Origin: Diogma glabrata | Lineage: Eukaryota > Arthropoda > Insecta > Diptera > Cylindrotomidae | DNA length: 64,000 nucleotides | NCBI GenBank assembly: GCA_963693315.1 | Contig: OY856188.1 | Coordinates: forward strand, 156,259,034-156,323,033 | Direction: 5' to 3' | Shown: positions 35,871 through 48,742 of the stretch, in pieces | Position numbering within the stretch: the first letter of the stretch is position 1 | Layout: the number at the start of each line of letters is the position of its first letter | Notes under the pieces: generated by a model | What the model saw: the letters and a program-made list of their open reading frames with translations, nothing else | Database searches by the model: none | Told to the model about the DNA's origin: nothing | Made by a program: the position numbers and the translations under genes

Positions 35871-36379
35871 TATTCGCCGCAAGCAAAATATTTTAAGAAA
35901 AGTTGTTTATTGTAAATTAAAATTACAAATTTTCATAAATTTTAAAATCAAAATATGTGGAACAAGTAACCTTTGAAAAAATATTTATTATTTTTTCCAA
36001 ATTCTATGACAACAAATGATAACAACTATTTTAATTGGATAATGAAATTTTGAATTTGCGGGTTGCTTTGATAAAAAAATTTATTTTTCATAGAATTTAA
36101 ACAAATACAAATGCTTTTTACTTTTTTGGACGTAGCTATGACGACAAAATAAATAACTGAAAAGTGATACTTTAAATCCGCAAATCACAGTAATAAAGTA
36201 ACACTTTAATATATAGGCGAATAAAAAAGCACTTTATTGCTGAGATGTTTAATGATTTAGTAAATTCTCGAGAAAAAGTTTACAGCTTACAGGTTTTCGC
36301 CAGACATCAGTCAGTCAGTTTTTCCTCCGACATTTGTCTGAGATAAAAAAAAATCATTAAACAAGAAAGCAATACAAAA
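35871..36379. other. AT-rich stretch, no gene recognised
   Basis: Nothing recognised apart from a short internal repeat (GTGATACTTTAA, GTAACACTTTAA) near 36165-36210. Confidence 0.4.
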
Positions 36380-38472
36380 ATATGAAGGGGCTTAAATCTC
36401 ACGGCCCTGAGATATCAAGACTTCGGACTTCGTTAAGGATTTTGATATAGTTTTCGGCAAAAAACTTTTATGAGGACTTAGTTTTTAGTTTTGGGCAGCG
36501 ATGTATATCAAACATAACTCTTTGTGAAAGTACAAGTATTTTTTATCTCTGTTTAGAAATTTATTACAAAACTAACACGAAACATCAACACGTTGCCGGA
36601 AAATTATAACAGATCATAAATTAACAAAATTGAGTGAAAAGATGATACACTCAGCAAACTGCTCAAAAACCACTCCATTTAGCGTTTCGAGAAAATATTA
36701 CAAAATCACAAATTCATATTTCTTTCAAAATTCCAAAAATATTGTAAAAATTAAATAAAATCAAACTTTTTTCAAAATTCCAAAAATTTTCCAAAAATTA
36801 GAATAAAATCAAATATTTAAACTTTTTCTTTATTCCAATAATATTCCAAAAATTCTTAAAAAATTCAAACTTTTCCAAAATTCTAAAAATATTGCAAAAA
36901 TTATTACAAAGTCAAAAATTCAAACTTATTTCTAAATTCCAAAAATTATAATAAAATCAAAAATTTAAAATTTTTCAAAATTCTAAAAATGTTCCAAAAA
37001 TTCTTACAAAATCAAAAATTGAAACTTTTTTCAAAATTCTGTTTTTAGAATATATATATATATATATAATTCAAAAACTCTATTTTTTTCAAAATTCTAA
37101 AAATATTGCAAAAATTATAACAAAATCAAAAATTGAAACTTTTTTCAAAATTCCAAAAATATTCCAAAAATTAGAATAAAATGAAATATTTTTAGAATAT
37201 ATATATATATAAATATATATAATTCAAAAACTCTATTTTTTTCAAAATTCTAAAAATATTGCAAAAATTATAACAAAATCAAAAATTGAAACTTTTTTCT
37301 AAATTCCAATAATATTCCAAAAATTCTTAAAATTTCAAAATTTTTCCAAAATTCTAAAAATATTGCAAAAATTATTACAAAATCAAAAATTGAAATTTTT
37401 TTTAAAATTCCAAAAATTATAATAAAATCGAAAATTTAAAATTTTTCAAAATTCTAAAAATATTCCAAATATTCTTACAAAATCAAAAATTAAAACTTTT
37501 TCCAGAATTCTAAAAATATTGCAAAAATTGTTACAAAATCAAGAATACAAACTTTTTTCAAAATTCCAAAAATATTTCAAACACTATAACAAATTCAAAA
37601 ATTTACGAGTCTAATTTCATTTTCAATAACGTTACGTCATAAAAACAACTACATATTTTTCCCAAAAATTGGATAAAATAAATAAAATCATTTTTTGGCA
37701 CACTTGACATTATTTTTTTGACAAACTTATAATGCCATAATTCTCAATAATAATAATAAAATTTCATTTCAAACAAATAATTAATTTTATTTTTTTTCCA
37801 AAAAATTGGGTAAAAAAATAAATGAAAATATTTCTTTTGACACACTTGACAACATTTTTTTGACAAAATTATAATGCCATAATTCTCAATAATAATAATT
37901 AAATATCATGTCATATAAAAAATTAATTTTATTTTTTTCCAAAAACTGGGTAAAAAAATAGAGTAAAAAAATAAATAAATATCTTGCTTTTGGCACACTT
38001 GACAACATTTTTTTGACAAACTTATAATGCAATAATCTAGTTTTTGATCTCACATACCAATTCCTATCATCCAAGATTTCTCCAAATTCAATGATCCTAC
38101 TCGTAATCACTTAAAATAAACGTTTTTTAAGCCAAAAATATGAAAATTTACTGTTTTTGACACACATAATTATTTTTTGACACATTTCCGGTACAGTTAT
38201 CGAACACAGTGTCCTTACGGACCTGTCCCTTGAGTATATCGAGTATACCTATTTTTAGAAAAAAAATTTTTGTAATCCCTCCAGCGGTTTTCCCTGCAGC
38301 GTAGGGAATGACGGCCGGTCAGCCGGACGGACGGTCGGCAGACAGACATACATTTTTTTTGCTTTTTCAGAATCAATAGGTCCTAAAACGTCGAGAAATG
38401 CCAAAAAATTGGGGATAATAATTTCACTTTTGGCTCATGACCGAAGTAACATTATCAGACCGAAGTAACATT
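36380..38472 (+). mobile_element. Unclassified ACTTCGG repeat, copy 3 (about 2.09 kb)
   Basis: Same start (ATATGAAGGGGCTTAAATCT), internal landmarks and end (CAGACCGAAGTAACATTA) as copies 1 and 2. The terminal segment GACCGAAGTAACATTA is tandemly duplicated (38440-38472). This is the longest copy because the AAAATTCCAAAAATATTCC minisatellite is expanded to roughly 16 units of about 57 bp (36700-37610), with two to three units of the 138-bp module (37680-38030). A GC-rich GACGGCCGGTCAGCCGGACG island is at about 38312. No ORF. Its right end abuts the truncated hAT copy. Confidence 0.8.
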
Positions 38473-38488
38473 ATCCATTTATTTCTCC

Positions 38489-38862
38489 ACGTAAACAACT
38501 TAAACAAACCATCACAATGTTTTCAACGATAAACCACTTCGAAACCGTTTTGGGGTGACACCCGAACGTAAACAACTTAAACAAACCATCACAATGTTTT
38601 CAATGATAAATCACTTCGAAACCGTTTTAGGGTGACACCCGAACGTAAAAAACATAAACAAACCATCACAATGTTTTCAACGATAAATCACTTCGAAACC
38701 GTTTTGGGGTGACACCCGAACGTAAAAAACTTAAACAAACCATCACATGTTTTCAACGATAAATCACTTCGAAACCGTTTTGGGGTGACACCCGAACGTA
38801 AAAAACTTAAACAAACCATCACATGTTTTCAACGATAAATCACTTAGAAACCATTTTAACCA
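38489..38862 (+). repeat. Five tandem 77-bp subterminal units of the hAT
   Basis: The unit contains CAAACCATCACAATGTTTTC, AAACCGTTTTGGGGTGACACC and CGAACGTAAA. The period is 77 bp (76 once), with high identity between units. Copy 2 has a single such unit at its corresponding end (about 62625-62710), so the array expanded in copy 1. Confidence 0.9.
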
Positions 38863-39545
38863 GGTTATCCATATAATTTTAATTTATAAATTGTGATAAC
38901 TTATAAATGTGTCCTATAAATGTGTTATTGGTTCAAAAAGAATCTATTCTACTTTTTAAAATTTTTGAGTTATTACGTGAAATAAAATTTTAACAATATT
39001 AATCGAATCAACATGTTGAGCATTGAATCCCATCACCACAATTACTCAATAGCTTTGAATATTCCTATAGATACCATATTGACCGTTTTTTACGATATAT
39101 TATTTAGTATGCAAGCATGATTATTTAATGACCAGGTCTGAAAACACATATGCTGAATAATGTATAGGAAAAGTGGTTTACGTCGATAATGTGGCACCCT
39201 TTGTCGATAGGGTGGCACCCTTGAGTTACAATGTCTCTATTCCAAAATTATTTCTAAAATATCCGCTTAACCTTACTACCTAATATATGTTTTACATTTC
39301 AAACAAATTAATTGCAAACACCTAAGGAAACTAACAAACAATCAAATTACCGTGTTTGTAAATGATCTCAAAATAATTTTTTTTCCTTTATCTTGAAACT
39401 CAAAGAATAAATTGAAATAGATCGTTTTTCAATGGACACAAAAATAATTACTGTGGAATAAAATGGCAGTTATGCAATTACTGCAGTTTTGCAAATTTTT
39501 GTAGGTTGATACATACTCATACTGTTTGTTTTCAGTTTTATATAT

Positions 39546-39870
39546 TTATATATTTGAATTAAATGAAAGTTTATCATTTAAAAGTACATTTTGTTGGGTT
39601 TTAAATACCTTGGAAATTTTAAACTCATCAAGTGATTCTTTTAAAGATCCTTGGCTACATAAATGTAAAGCCTTCAATTTTTTTTTAAAAGTGGTGTAGC
39701 TATTGTTATTAGCTATGTAAATGGTTTGCAAAAATAAACTTTAAATTTTGTTTATTTTTCTTCTTAGGCAGGTATTCTTTAAATCAGTCTTTAAAACTAT
39801 TGAGCTATTTGTAAATTATTGAGCATGATTCTAATTGGATATTTAATTTTGGTTTCAATTCTTTATATAA
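39546..39870 (-). pseudogene. Penelope-like GIY-YIG C-terminal fragment (in hAT copy 1)
   Basis: Minus-strand frame ending KTQQNVLLNDKLSFNSN, homologous to 60690-61045. Here the GIY-YIG core is damaged: about 50 bp, including the CDFCEKFYIAKTG segment seen in copy 2, is missing near 39815. It lies antisense to the host hAT transposase. Confidence 0.65.
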
Positions 39871-40200
39871 AATATCTTTTAGGATTTCATACTTATATTT
39901 TTTTAAATAGTTCCTTATAATATTAGGCTATGATTTGTATATTCCATTTTATCAAATATTATTTAATGTAAGTTGTTACAAGGAAATTTAAATAAATTAA
40001 TTTTCTTGGCGGTGTATTTAGTCGTTAACACAGTGTACTTATTATGAACTATGTACCTATTATGTATCCTACAAATATATTTAGAACTAATGCTTTGCTG
40101 ATACCTATACTATAATTAAAAATATTTTTTTAGATTTCATTTAGCAAATATCCCAAAAAATAAATATGCCACGAGGAGTTCATAATTTTTAAAGAAAAAG

Positions 40201-42773
40201 TTGGTTCCAGCAGAGAAAGACCAAATCTATAAATATGTTACAAAACCCGATGATATCCAAGGTTCATCAAAAGAAACTGATTATCACGTTGATGCAACGA
40301 ATGTTTCAGAGAATATTGGCTTATCTTCGGAAAGTAACAGCAACAATACAGAATTAATAATGATAACCTATGATGAAGACGAATTAGAAAGGAATAATGA
40401 AAATAACAGTGATAATGCCGCTAATGCTTCTACTATCGAAGACAGTATTTGCATGGGTGAATCACTTCAGGACTTAAGAGATGTATCACATTGGAATATA
40501 CTCGTCTCTGGTAATGTTCGCATTGAAATCATAAAAAAAGAAAGTGAACATTTTCAAAATAGAGAAGGGTCGTTTGTTACTGTATCTAGACACGGGTTAG
40601 ACATAAAATGTGTTGTTCGCCATCTTTCTAAAGAATGGTTTTATAAAATGATGAATAATGGTGAAAAAATTCTACGGCCATGGATTGTTTATTCTCCTGT
40701 AAATAATAACTTGCGTCCTGTATTACTTCTGTTGTCGTGTATTTGCTGTCACCAATAATAATAATACAAAATCAACATTTACTACTGGATATCAGAAGCG
40801 GTGGAAACTAAATCCCAAAGTGGCCGAGCATGAAACTTCAAATGAACATCTGGAGAATTTTGAAAAGTGGAAAACTTTGGAAATGAGGTTAAAAATTCAT
40901 AAAACGATACGAGACGCAGCCTTGCAATAAATATACAATAAAAAACAGAAGTGGAAACATCTTTTATCAAGATTATTGGATTTAACTTTGTTTTTATCTA
41001 AACAAAACCCAGCATTTCATGGACATGATGAAGGACAAAGTTCTTCAAATAAAGGCAATTTCTTAGAACTAACCAAACTATTGTCAAAGTATGATGTAGT
41101 GTTAAAAGAACACATTTTGAATTTGGATCATGGTAAATCACCAAAAGTATCATATTTGTCACCAGATATACAAAATGAGTTCATAAATGTTTTAGCGATC
41201 CACGTAAAGTTTAAGCTTGTCAACGAAATTAAATCGGTTAAATATTTTGGAATTATGTTTGATAGCACACCTGACATTTCACATATTGATCAAATGCCAG
41301 AAGTGATTCGTTATATGAAAATTGATAGTAGTAAAGTGGAAATCAAGGAAGTATTCCTTGGGTTTTTTCCTTTACGTGGAAAAAAGCCGCTGATTTAAGC
41401 GATGAAGTTCTTACACTGAAAAAAAAGTTGAAGTAATGATAACCTCATCTCGAAGATGGCAGTTTATTATTCATGCAAAGAAAAGATATTTACAAACAAT
41501 TTCACCGTGATTGGGACAACTACTCAGTACTCAGTAACATTTTCCTGATAACAGAATGAGGTGTAATTAAAATATAAAGTGGTATCCAATATAACAGTAG
41601 TTGAATAAAGTTAATAACTATTTCTAATTTTTCATTTTAAAATTTAAGTATTTAAGATTAATTGAACTATATTTTATTTTCACATGAACATTTCATGTGA
41701 TTGTCTCAACTACATCGGCTTATAATTGTACAGTTGTTGAATCAATCTCGTAGCTCGATTCGCCGTAACTGCCCGCACGGTGAGGTTGAGACAACTGCCT
41801 TTCGATTGGAAATAGGACTTGTTTTTTTCAGTGTAAAAATCTTGAAAATGACGGTATAGATGTTATGAATTGTCGCTCCCAAAGGTTATGATAATGCAGC
41901 TGTTATGAGTAGTATACATGGAGAAGTGCAAGCTATTATTAAAGCAAAAAATAACAAAGCAATTTTTGTGGGCTGCAAAGATCATTCAATTAATTTATAC
42001 GGCCAACATTCGTCATTGGAAGCCATTTTTACATGTTTTTCTGCTTCGACTAGCCGCTGGGAAGTACTTGCTAAACACAACAAAGCAACTGTTAAAATAC
42101 TCTTAACAGCGCATTGGAGTGCTCATTATGCTGCAGTAAAAGTATTGGCCGAAAACTTTGATGGGATTGTGGCTGAAATTGAGAAGTTAAGTGATCAACA
42201 AGAAAATGTAGACAATGAAAATGTAGAAAATGATGACATTCCAATGGAAAGCCGAATTCGTCATAAAAACGCAAAAAACGAACGGGTGGTGAGTTTGCAC
42301 CTGATGTTGGACTGACACTGAGAGCTCAACTTAAAAAGGACATGTTGGAATGTCTTGACCGATTCAGTGTTGAACTCCGAACTAGACTGAAGTCAGTTCA
42401 AGATTTAGCTTCATTGTTCGAGGTTGTGCAGACAAACACTTAGCTTTTGGCGAACAGTGAAGAGTTAAAATTATCGGTATCGAAATTTACTGGTTTTTAT
42501 GATGCGGTATTGGCAACAGAACTCCTCATAGAGATACAAAGGGTGAGGAGGCATTTAAAAGCGGCCAATGTTACAGTTTCTAACTGGGTGTACCTAGACT
42601 TTTTGAAATTCATCGTAGAATGGGATATTTTAAAATTTCTTCCGAATCTTACGGTCGCACTAAAGTTATTTATGACTATTTGCGTATTAGTGGCGTGTGA
42701 GAGGAGTTTCAGCAAATTAAAATTAGTTAAAAATTACTCGCGGGCTTATAATAATAATGCTCATTTGTATTAA
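40201..42773 (+). pseudogene. ZMYM-like hAT transposase, copy 1
   Basis: The N-terminal acidic region (40201-40500) is followed by a TTF-type zinc-finger region around RPWIVYSPVNNN to CICCHQ (about 40670-40755), then in another frame HETSNEHLENF (about 40830). A DUF4371-like segment (40976-41398) shows VKYFGIMFDSTPDISH, carrying the first catalytic-type Asp. After the MITE (41414-41833) come NKAIFVGCKDHSINL and TSRWEVLAKHNK, the SAHYAAVKVL block, and the C-terminal hAT dimerisation region (LPNLTVALKLFMTICV then ERSFSKLKLVKNY, 42630-42750). There are several frameshifts and stops. Intact relatives cut and paste the element. Confidence 0.88.
41414..41833. mobile_element. CACTG MITE, about 420 bp, TA target duplication (copy in hAT 1)
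   Basis: Ends CACTGAAAAAAAAG and (reverse complement) CACTGAAAAAAACAAG, flanked by TA on both sides (41412-41413, 41834-41835). The insertion splits the transposase after the DUF4371-like segment. An orthologous copy is at 57382-57804. Confidence 0.88.
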
Positions 42774-42888
42774 TTAAAAAAAATTATAAATAACGTTTAT
42801 CGGCTTTTTATTATTATTGACAGTTTTTATTTTTGGGGTGACACCACAATATCCGCCCCGGGTGCCACCCATGCTAGCTACGCCACTG

Positions 42889-43342
42889 ATTTTTCGAATC
42901 TGGTTTTGTGCGCAAGACGACCAGGTCCACGTCACAATTTAATAATACGAACAATGAAAACAGTAATTTTTTAAATCTTTAATTTTGCTTCTATAATTAA
43001 ACTGATATGCAATGAAATAAATTAATATTTAAAAATTTTTCTAATGTTTTAAAAAAGCACAATTCACATACATATACATCAAATTTATATATTTCTAATG
43101 CATACACCTTATATTATTTACAAATTAAAATAAAAAATAAATAGTTTTAAATTTTTATATGTTATTTATTTTCAAAATACTAGTTTCAATCTCTATGAGA
43201 TCATCTACAGGTATTGCAGAGTGGGGGTGGGGGGGGGGGGGGGGGTGGCGGCGAGAATTTAAATGACATAAAAAGATTTTTTTCATAAAACATAACATAC
43301 ACATTTTTATACACACATATATTTAAAAGCATTTAAATGCAT
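42889..43342. other. AT-rich stretch with poly-G run, no gene
   Basis: A G homopolymer-rich tract (about 43222-43252, with two T interruptions) is preceded by an ordinary AT-rich stretch. No gene recognised. Confidence 0.5.
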
Positions 43343-44410
43343 GGACTAAGAAATAAAAATAAAATGCTTTTGAGCTACCTTGGTTACTCTGCTAGATCTT
43401 TGTCTTCTGGTGTTGTTTCATTGAAGCGAGTGCCGCAAAGTTCTGCAAAATCCTTTTATTTGTTAAAAATATTTTTAAATTTAGTACCATCTCTGCATTG
43501 TTTAAGCATCAAGAAAGTAGTTTTAATTAAAGCGCGTGTGCTAGAAATTATTATATCTTTGCTTTGTAACTGTTCAGAGAGTGAATTTGTAAACGACAGC
43601 AGATCGTGCAGCATAAAAAAAGGATGGTTTTTCTATACGATCCCAGGCATCCCGGGATTTAAAATTTATGAGTCACGTAGTCCCAGGGTCCATAAAACCC
43701 ACGTGATTGCAATTCCTACGTGACTCCTCTTATGTCGAATCGTTTTTTGTTTGTTTGTTTTCCTTTATTTATCTCAGAGAGAAAGAGTTATGTCTACCCT
43801 AAACTGACCAGAGCCAAATTGTTAAAATGTGGGCCAAAATGCAAACATTCTTCCAAATACTAACTAATTAGAATTTCTATTGCGAGAAAGTGAGACGGTG
43901 AAAACGTGCTAACTAGATTGTGCATAAATTTACTATTTAATGCTTTTCTTTACTATTTGTTTACTATTTAATTCTTCAAAAAATTCTTTTATTTTAATTG
44001 GACATTTTTCAACCGTTAGGAAATGTGCTTACAGTGGTTCGTACATTTTCAAAATTCTTTCTAGTGCTGGCATTACCGCCAGCCAGCGAGTTTCACTGTA
44101 TCCAATAAGTTGGTTATGTTTGACATTACTTTTGCCGCAGAACTTCAACTTAAACCAGTAAAGACAGTAAAATATCCAAATTTTTTTAACCCTACCATTT
44201 AAATCCGCAGCACTTCTTATTGCATTATTTAGAATATGGGCTGCGAATCCAATACCCAATACATTCTGGTTCAAATTTGCGTTTAGCTTGCTTTTAAATT
44301 TTCACCACTTGACGTGACACCACTAAAATTGGTGTTCGTGTTATCAGCGCAAATTGCAACTAGCTTTTTGTCAATGTTAAATAACAACAAGAAAACAAAA
44401 TAACAACAAA
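43343..44410 (-). pseudogene. KIAA1586-like hAT transposase fragment
   Basis: On the minus strand, in order: LVAICADNTNTNFSG (about 44365), VLGIGFAAHILNNAIRSAAD (44265-44205), KHNQLIGYSETRWLAVMPAL and ERILKMYEPL (about 44115-44030), VEKCPIKIKEFFEEL (about 43985), then after an unrelated stretch LQSKDIIISSTRALIKTT and LMLKQCRDGTKFKNIF (about 43560-43465). This matches the hAT-type transposase relatives annotated as KIAA1586-like in other animals. Stops and shifts occur throughout. The interruption at about 43620-43850 holds palindromic CACGTAGG/CCTACGTG-type motifs and may be a small insertion. Element ends were not found. Confidence 0.75.
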
Positions 44411-45901
44411 ACTTGTTTAAGCTACTGGAGCTGGCGGCTTATAGCAACGCTTCTTTATGTTTATCTGTATCTATATGTCTTTTAATATCATAATGTCCAC
44501 TGTTAATTTGCAAATTCACTCCGACTGGTAATACAATAAACTTTTGCGTCGTTATATTTTGATTTCTTTATTGAGAAAAAAAAATTAGAAATTAGAAAGT
44601 AATAATTTTACTTTTGAGCTACCTAGTTAAAGTGTGTTTTGAACAGAGTTTGAAACGCTACTTATATCACTCCTTTACTTTGTTCTTTCAGAGTGCGTAG
44701 CTTAAAAAAAATATAACACTCCCACACAGAGGAGTGAAAATAGTAAAATATCATTCTTGCTACTAAATTGAAATAAATATTTTCTTTCAAATACTCAAAA
44801 CTTTTATTTTTGCTTCAAATTTGATGCTTTCCAACGTAAAATGCTTCGAATGATTCGTTCAATTATTCATGTATTGTTAGAAAAATGAATATAAAGGATG
44901 ACTAATTTTGTTCTTTTGCAAATCGAATGAAAGAACAGGAAAATGTAATCTGCTCCAAAGGAGTAATATCAAAAAAACAAAAATTTTACTCTTACGAGTA
45001 AGAACGATATTCCAATTATGAACATTTTAATGTTTGAATATTATTTCAAAGGATTGAAATGAGTGCTCGAATAAAGTAAAATTGTAAACTCTGGTTTGAA
45101 AATGTAAATGTTTATGAATTTATACGGAAAACTGCGTCTTTTTAAGTAAAATATTTTGTACTTTATTTTTCATAATATACTTTCGATCTCTCGTATATAC
45201 ATCGGGGAGATGTTTCTATAAACATAGAAACCTTTTCGCTGAGGTAGATGTGTTAGACATCAAAAGATATTTGCAAAATAAAATGTAAATTATTGAAGTG
45301 AAAAAAACTGAGTTTAGTATTTTTATGAAAATTATAGTTAAAACGCTATTTAGTAAAAAAAATATTGCACTGGTTTGTTCTCTCAATATAGTTAAATCAA
45401 CATATACATAACATCATACAAACTGCAAGAAAAAACTGTGAAGCCATTGCTTTGACTAAGATATTGCGCAAACTGTACGTAGGTAGATATAAGGTTTTTT
45501 GATTATCTCGATAATGCGGGCAAATGTGGTGGAAATATTTGTTTCGTGGGCAACGAAATGTGGGACATTTCCACGCAGCGTGGGACGTCTGGGCAGTTTA
45601 CTCCCCATAAATGTGCGTAAATTTTTTATTGGATTCAAAATTGTACAATTATTGCGAGCTTCTTTTAAATCTATAAGAAAAACCTACCACAAAAAAATAA
45701 TAGTTTCTCCCTCCTTGTGACTGTATAAAAAAAAATTAACAAAGATTGACGTTTAGGATACGTTTTGGATTTTATTATAACCAACCAAACATATAATTTT
45801 TGCTATTTTATGAGTGATGCGGCGTCGATGAGAGGTGGACTGTATTTTTTTGTTGAAGATATATTTGATGTGAGTTGGTTGGCACATCAACTTCCAACAC
45901 C
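44411..45901. other. AT-rich stretch, no gene recognised
   Basis: Two overlapping frames on opposite strands (45456-45720) are not recognisable. No TIRs or tandem structure were seen in this 1.5 kb. Confidence 0.4.
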
Positions 45902-47506
45902 GTGATGCAAATATGGAAATATCTCAGCTCATATAATAATTGAAGTTATGTAACCGAGATGACTAACTGAAGCAATGACGAAAATATCTCAGCTTATATA
46001 ATAGTTGAAATCGTGTACATATGAGATGAGTGATGCAATGATGAAAATATATCAGCTCATATAATGATTGAAGTTATGTACATATGAGATGAATGATACA
46101 ATGAAGAAAATATCAGCTCATATAATAGTTGAAGTTATGTAAATGAGATGATTAACTGGAGCAATGACGAAAATATCAGCTCATATCGTCGCTTTAATAA
46201 TGAAATGACGTATACGCAAAAGTATAGTTTCGAGATATTTGAGTTTAAAGTTTGATGTGCGCATGCATTTGCATGGACGTTAATTTATAATTTATTAATT
46301 CTTACCCCCAGTCATAAAATAATTCGAAAATGTAAAAAGGCCAATTCAAAGATGCCCTTATGGGGAATGCAGCGCACCTATTATATAAAAACAACGTATA
46401 AATAGCATACGTTGTTTCATTATTAAAGCGACGATATAATAGTTGAAATCATGTACATATGAGATGATTGATGCAATGATGAAAATATATCAGCTCATAT
46501 AATGGTTGAAGTTATGGAAATGAGATGATCAACTGAAGCAACGACGAAACTATCTCAGCTCATATAATAGTTGAAAATCATGTACATATGAGATGATTGG
46601 TTGAAGCAATGACGAAAATATCTCAGCTCATATAATAGATGAAATTATGTAAGTGAGATGAATGATGCAATGATGGAAATATCTCAGCTTATATAATAAT
46701 TGCAGTTATGTAAACGAGATGATTAACTGAAGCAACGACGAAAATATATCAGCTCATATAATAGTTGAAATTATGTACATATGACATGAACGATGCAATG
46801 ACGAAAATATCAGCTCATATAATAGTTGAAATCATGTACATATGAGATGATTGATTGAAGTAATGACGAAAATATCAGATCATATAATAGTTGAAATCAT
46901 GTACATATGACATATGAGATGAACGATGCAATGACGAAAATATATCAGATCATATAATAGTTGAAATTATGTACATATGAGATGAACGATGCAATGACGA
47001 AAATATCTCAGCTCATATAATAGTTGAAAATCATGTACATATGAAATGAATGATGCAATGATGAAAATATATCAGCTCATGTAATAGTTGAAGTTATGTA
47101 AATGAGATGATTAACTGAAGTAATGACAAAAATATCAGCTCATATAATAGTTGAAATCATGTACATATGAAATGAATGATGCAATGATGCAAATATATCA
47201 GCTCATGTAATAGTTGAAGTTATGTAAATGAGATGATTAACTGAAGTAATGACGAAAATGTCAGCTCATATAATAGTTGAAATCATGTACATATGAGATG
47301 AATGATTGAAGTAATGACGAAAATATCAGATCATATAATAGTTGAAATCATGTACATATGACATGAACGATGCAATGATGAAAATATATCAGCTCATGTA
47401 ATAGTTGAAGTTATGTAAATGAGATGATTAACTAAAGTAATGACGAAAATATACCAACTCATATAATAGTTGACATCATGTACATATGAGATGAATGATT
47501 GAAGGA
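45902..47506. repeat. Satellite: about 21 units of about 63 bp
   Basis: The unit is built on TATCTCAGCTCATATAATAG, TTGAAATCATGTACATATGA and GATGAATGATGCAATGACGA. Two variants alternate irregularly: one with ATGTACATATGAGATG, the other with TATGTAAATGAGATGATTAA. I counted 21 occurrences of the CAGCTCATAT core (allowing one or two changes). The array is split once by a MITE at 46187-46433. Confidence 0.93.
46187..46433. mobile_element. MITE inserted in the satellite, 4-bp TSD ATAT
   Basis: 247 bp with TIRs beginning CGTCGCTTTAATAATGAAA at both ends, flanked by ATAT (46183-46186 and 46434-46437). The uninterrupted satellite has a single CTCATATAATAG, so the duplication is real. It contains an inner GTATACG-like extension of the TIR. 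No ORF. A 4-bp duplication excludes hAT and most others; superfamily open. Confidence 0.88.
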
Positions 47507-48592
47507 AACATCACCCGTTCCAATCGATGAAAACTTATACGAGTTTTTTTACTGCATGCACACTCGACGAATATTTGTCAGAGAACAAAGAAAAAACTAT
47601 TTGGTTAATTTATATATACATTAAAAAACTGACCTGATGCACACAACTTTATATAAACTTCATTTATTAATTTTACAATTACTGATTTAACACATGGGAA
47701 TACAAAATATTTAAAATTTACTTAAAACTAAAAGAGAGAGCTTAGTTCATACTCAACCAACTACATGGTAACACAAACAACACTTTTTACTGACAATACT
47801 ATTCAGATATAAATTCGTAAGAATAAGAGGACAAAACTACCACAACAGTCTATTTTATAGAAAGCCAAAACTCTACAAATCATAAAACTCAACTACTGTC
47901 AAGTTTTCCAACGATCTCGAAAATATCGAATGACTAATATAGAATAACGAACACATCAATTCAATGTGAACATTGAGAATATCAAACTAAAAATCAAAAT
48001 ATACCGAACACATCAATTCAAAATTGACATTTAGATTGACATTTCAAAAGGATTGTTTTGGTAATATTTGCATAATTTTATAAATAATAAATAAATCTTT
48101 AATTGGTTTTGTTTTGATTCTAATTTAGAATATTTTAATTTTTCAGATGAACTAAAAAATTCACGATAATGCGTGAACAATGAGTTAAAAATTATAGTCC
48201 ATATAGCGAAAAGAATTTGTCAGCAAGTTTTCATAACATATTTTGAAAATATTTACATAACTTAATTTGTTCGTGTCGTTAGAAAATATTGCTTGTCCAT
48301 TATAAAACATTCACTATTATAAAATCACTGGAAAGAACACAAAAAATTTAAATTACTCCCGTAATTATTTTCATTCATTTTATAAAAATTAGCACAACTA
48401 TCAAGAAAATTTTAGATATGTTATAGGATTTTACATTAAGAATTGTTTTTAATTTATGGTTTTTAAAAAAGTTGTAAAGTTTGTACAATATGGTATAGAT
48501 AAAAAACAGGGCCAAACAGTCAAGGTTCTCAAAATAAGTGGGGCATGGAGGGATCAGTTTTTATTGTTTTAAATTTTTTTTTTACTTTTGAT
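47507..48592. other. AT-rich stretch, no gene recognised
   Basis: Short open frames only. A few near-repeated phrases (AACACATCAATTCAA at about 47950 and 48006). Confidence 0.4.
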
Positions 48593-48742
48593 CTACGGGT
48601 GTGACAACCCCGCGTACTCCAGTCCCTGCTATTGACACATGAGTTAACGTGAGATATCACATACCACCGGCAATAGCAGTGAGATATCACTAGCCAAGGT
48701 GACATCTTAGGGGTGGTGGCGGATGAACTGTATTCAGTCAAC

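Larger units (their letters stand above)
38473..42888 (+). mobile_element. Composite hAT transposon, copy 1 (5' TIR missing)
   Basis: The right end is GCTAGCTACGCCACTG (42873-42888), the reverse complement of the hAT-type TIR CAGTGGCGTAGCTAGC that starts copy 2. The left TIR is absent; the element begins in subterminal repeats next to another transposon. Inside are a decayed ZMYM-like hAT transposase (40201-42773), an antisense Penelope fragment (39546-39870) and a MITE (41414-41833). All three are shared with copy 2, in the same relative places. Confidence 0.85.

Noticed and set aside
40976..41398. DUF4371/ZMYM-like frames as a domesticated host gene
   Set aside because: The frame sits inside TIR-bounded, twice-present, frameshifted copies, so it is transposon-derived and dead.
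45456..45720. Two overlapping small frames on opposite strands
   Set aside because: No recognisable domain, no supporting context, and lengths expected by chance.
45902..47506. Satellite as a CRISPR-like array
   Set aside because: Units are contiguous and about 63 bp with no variable spacers.
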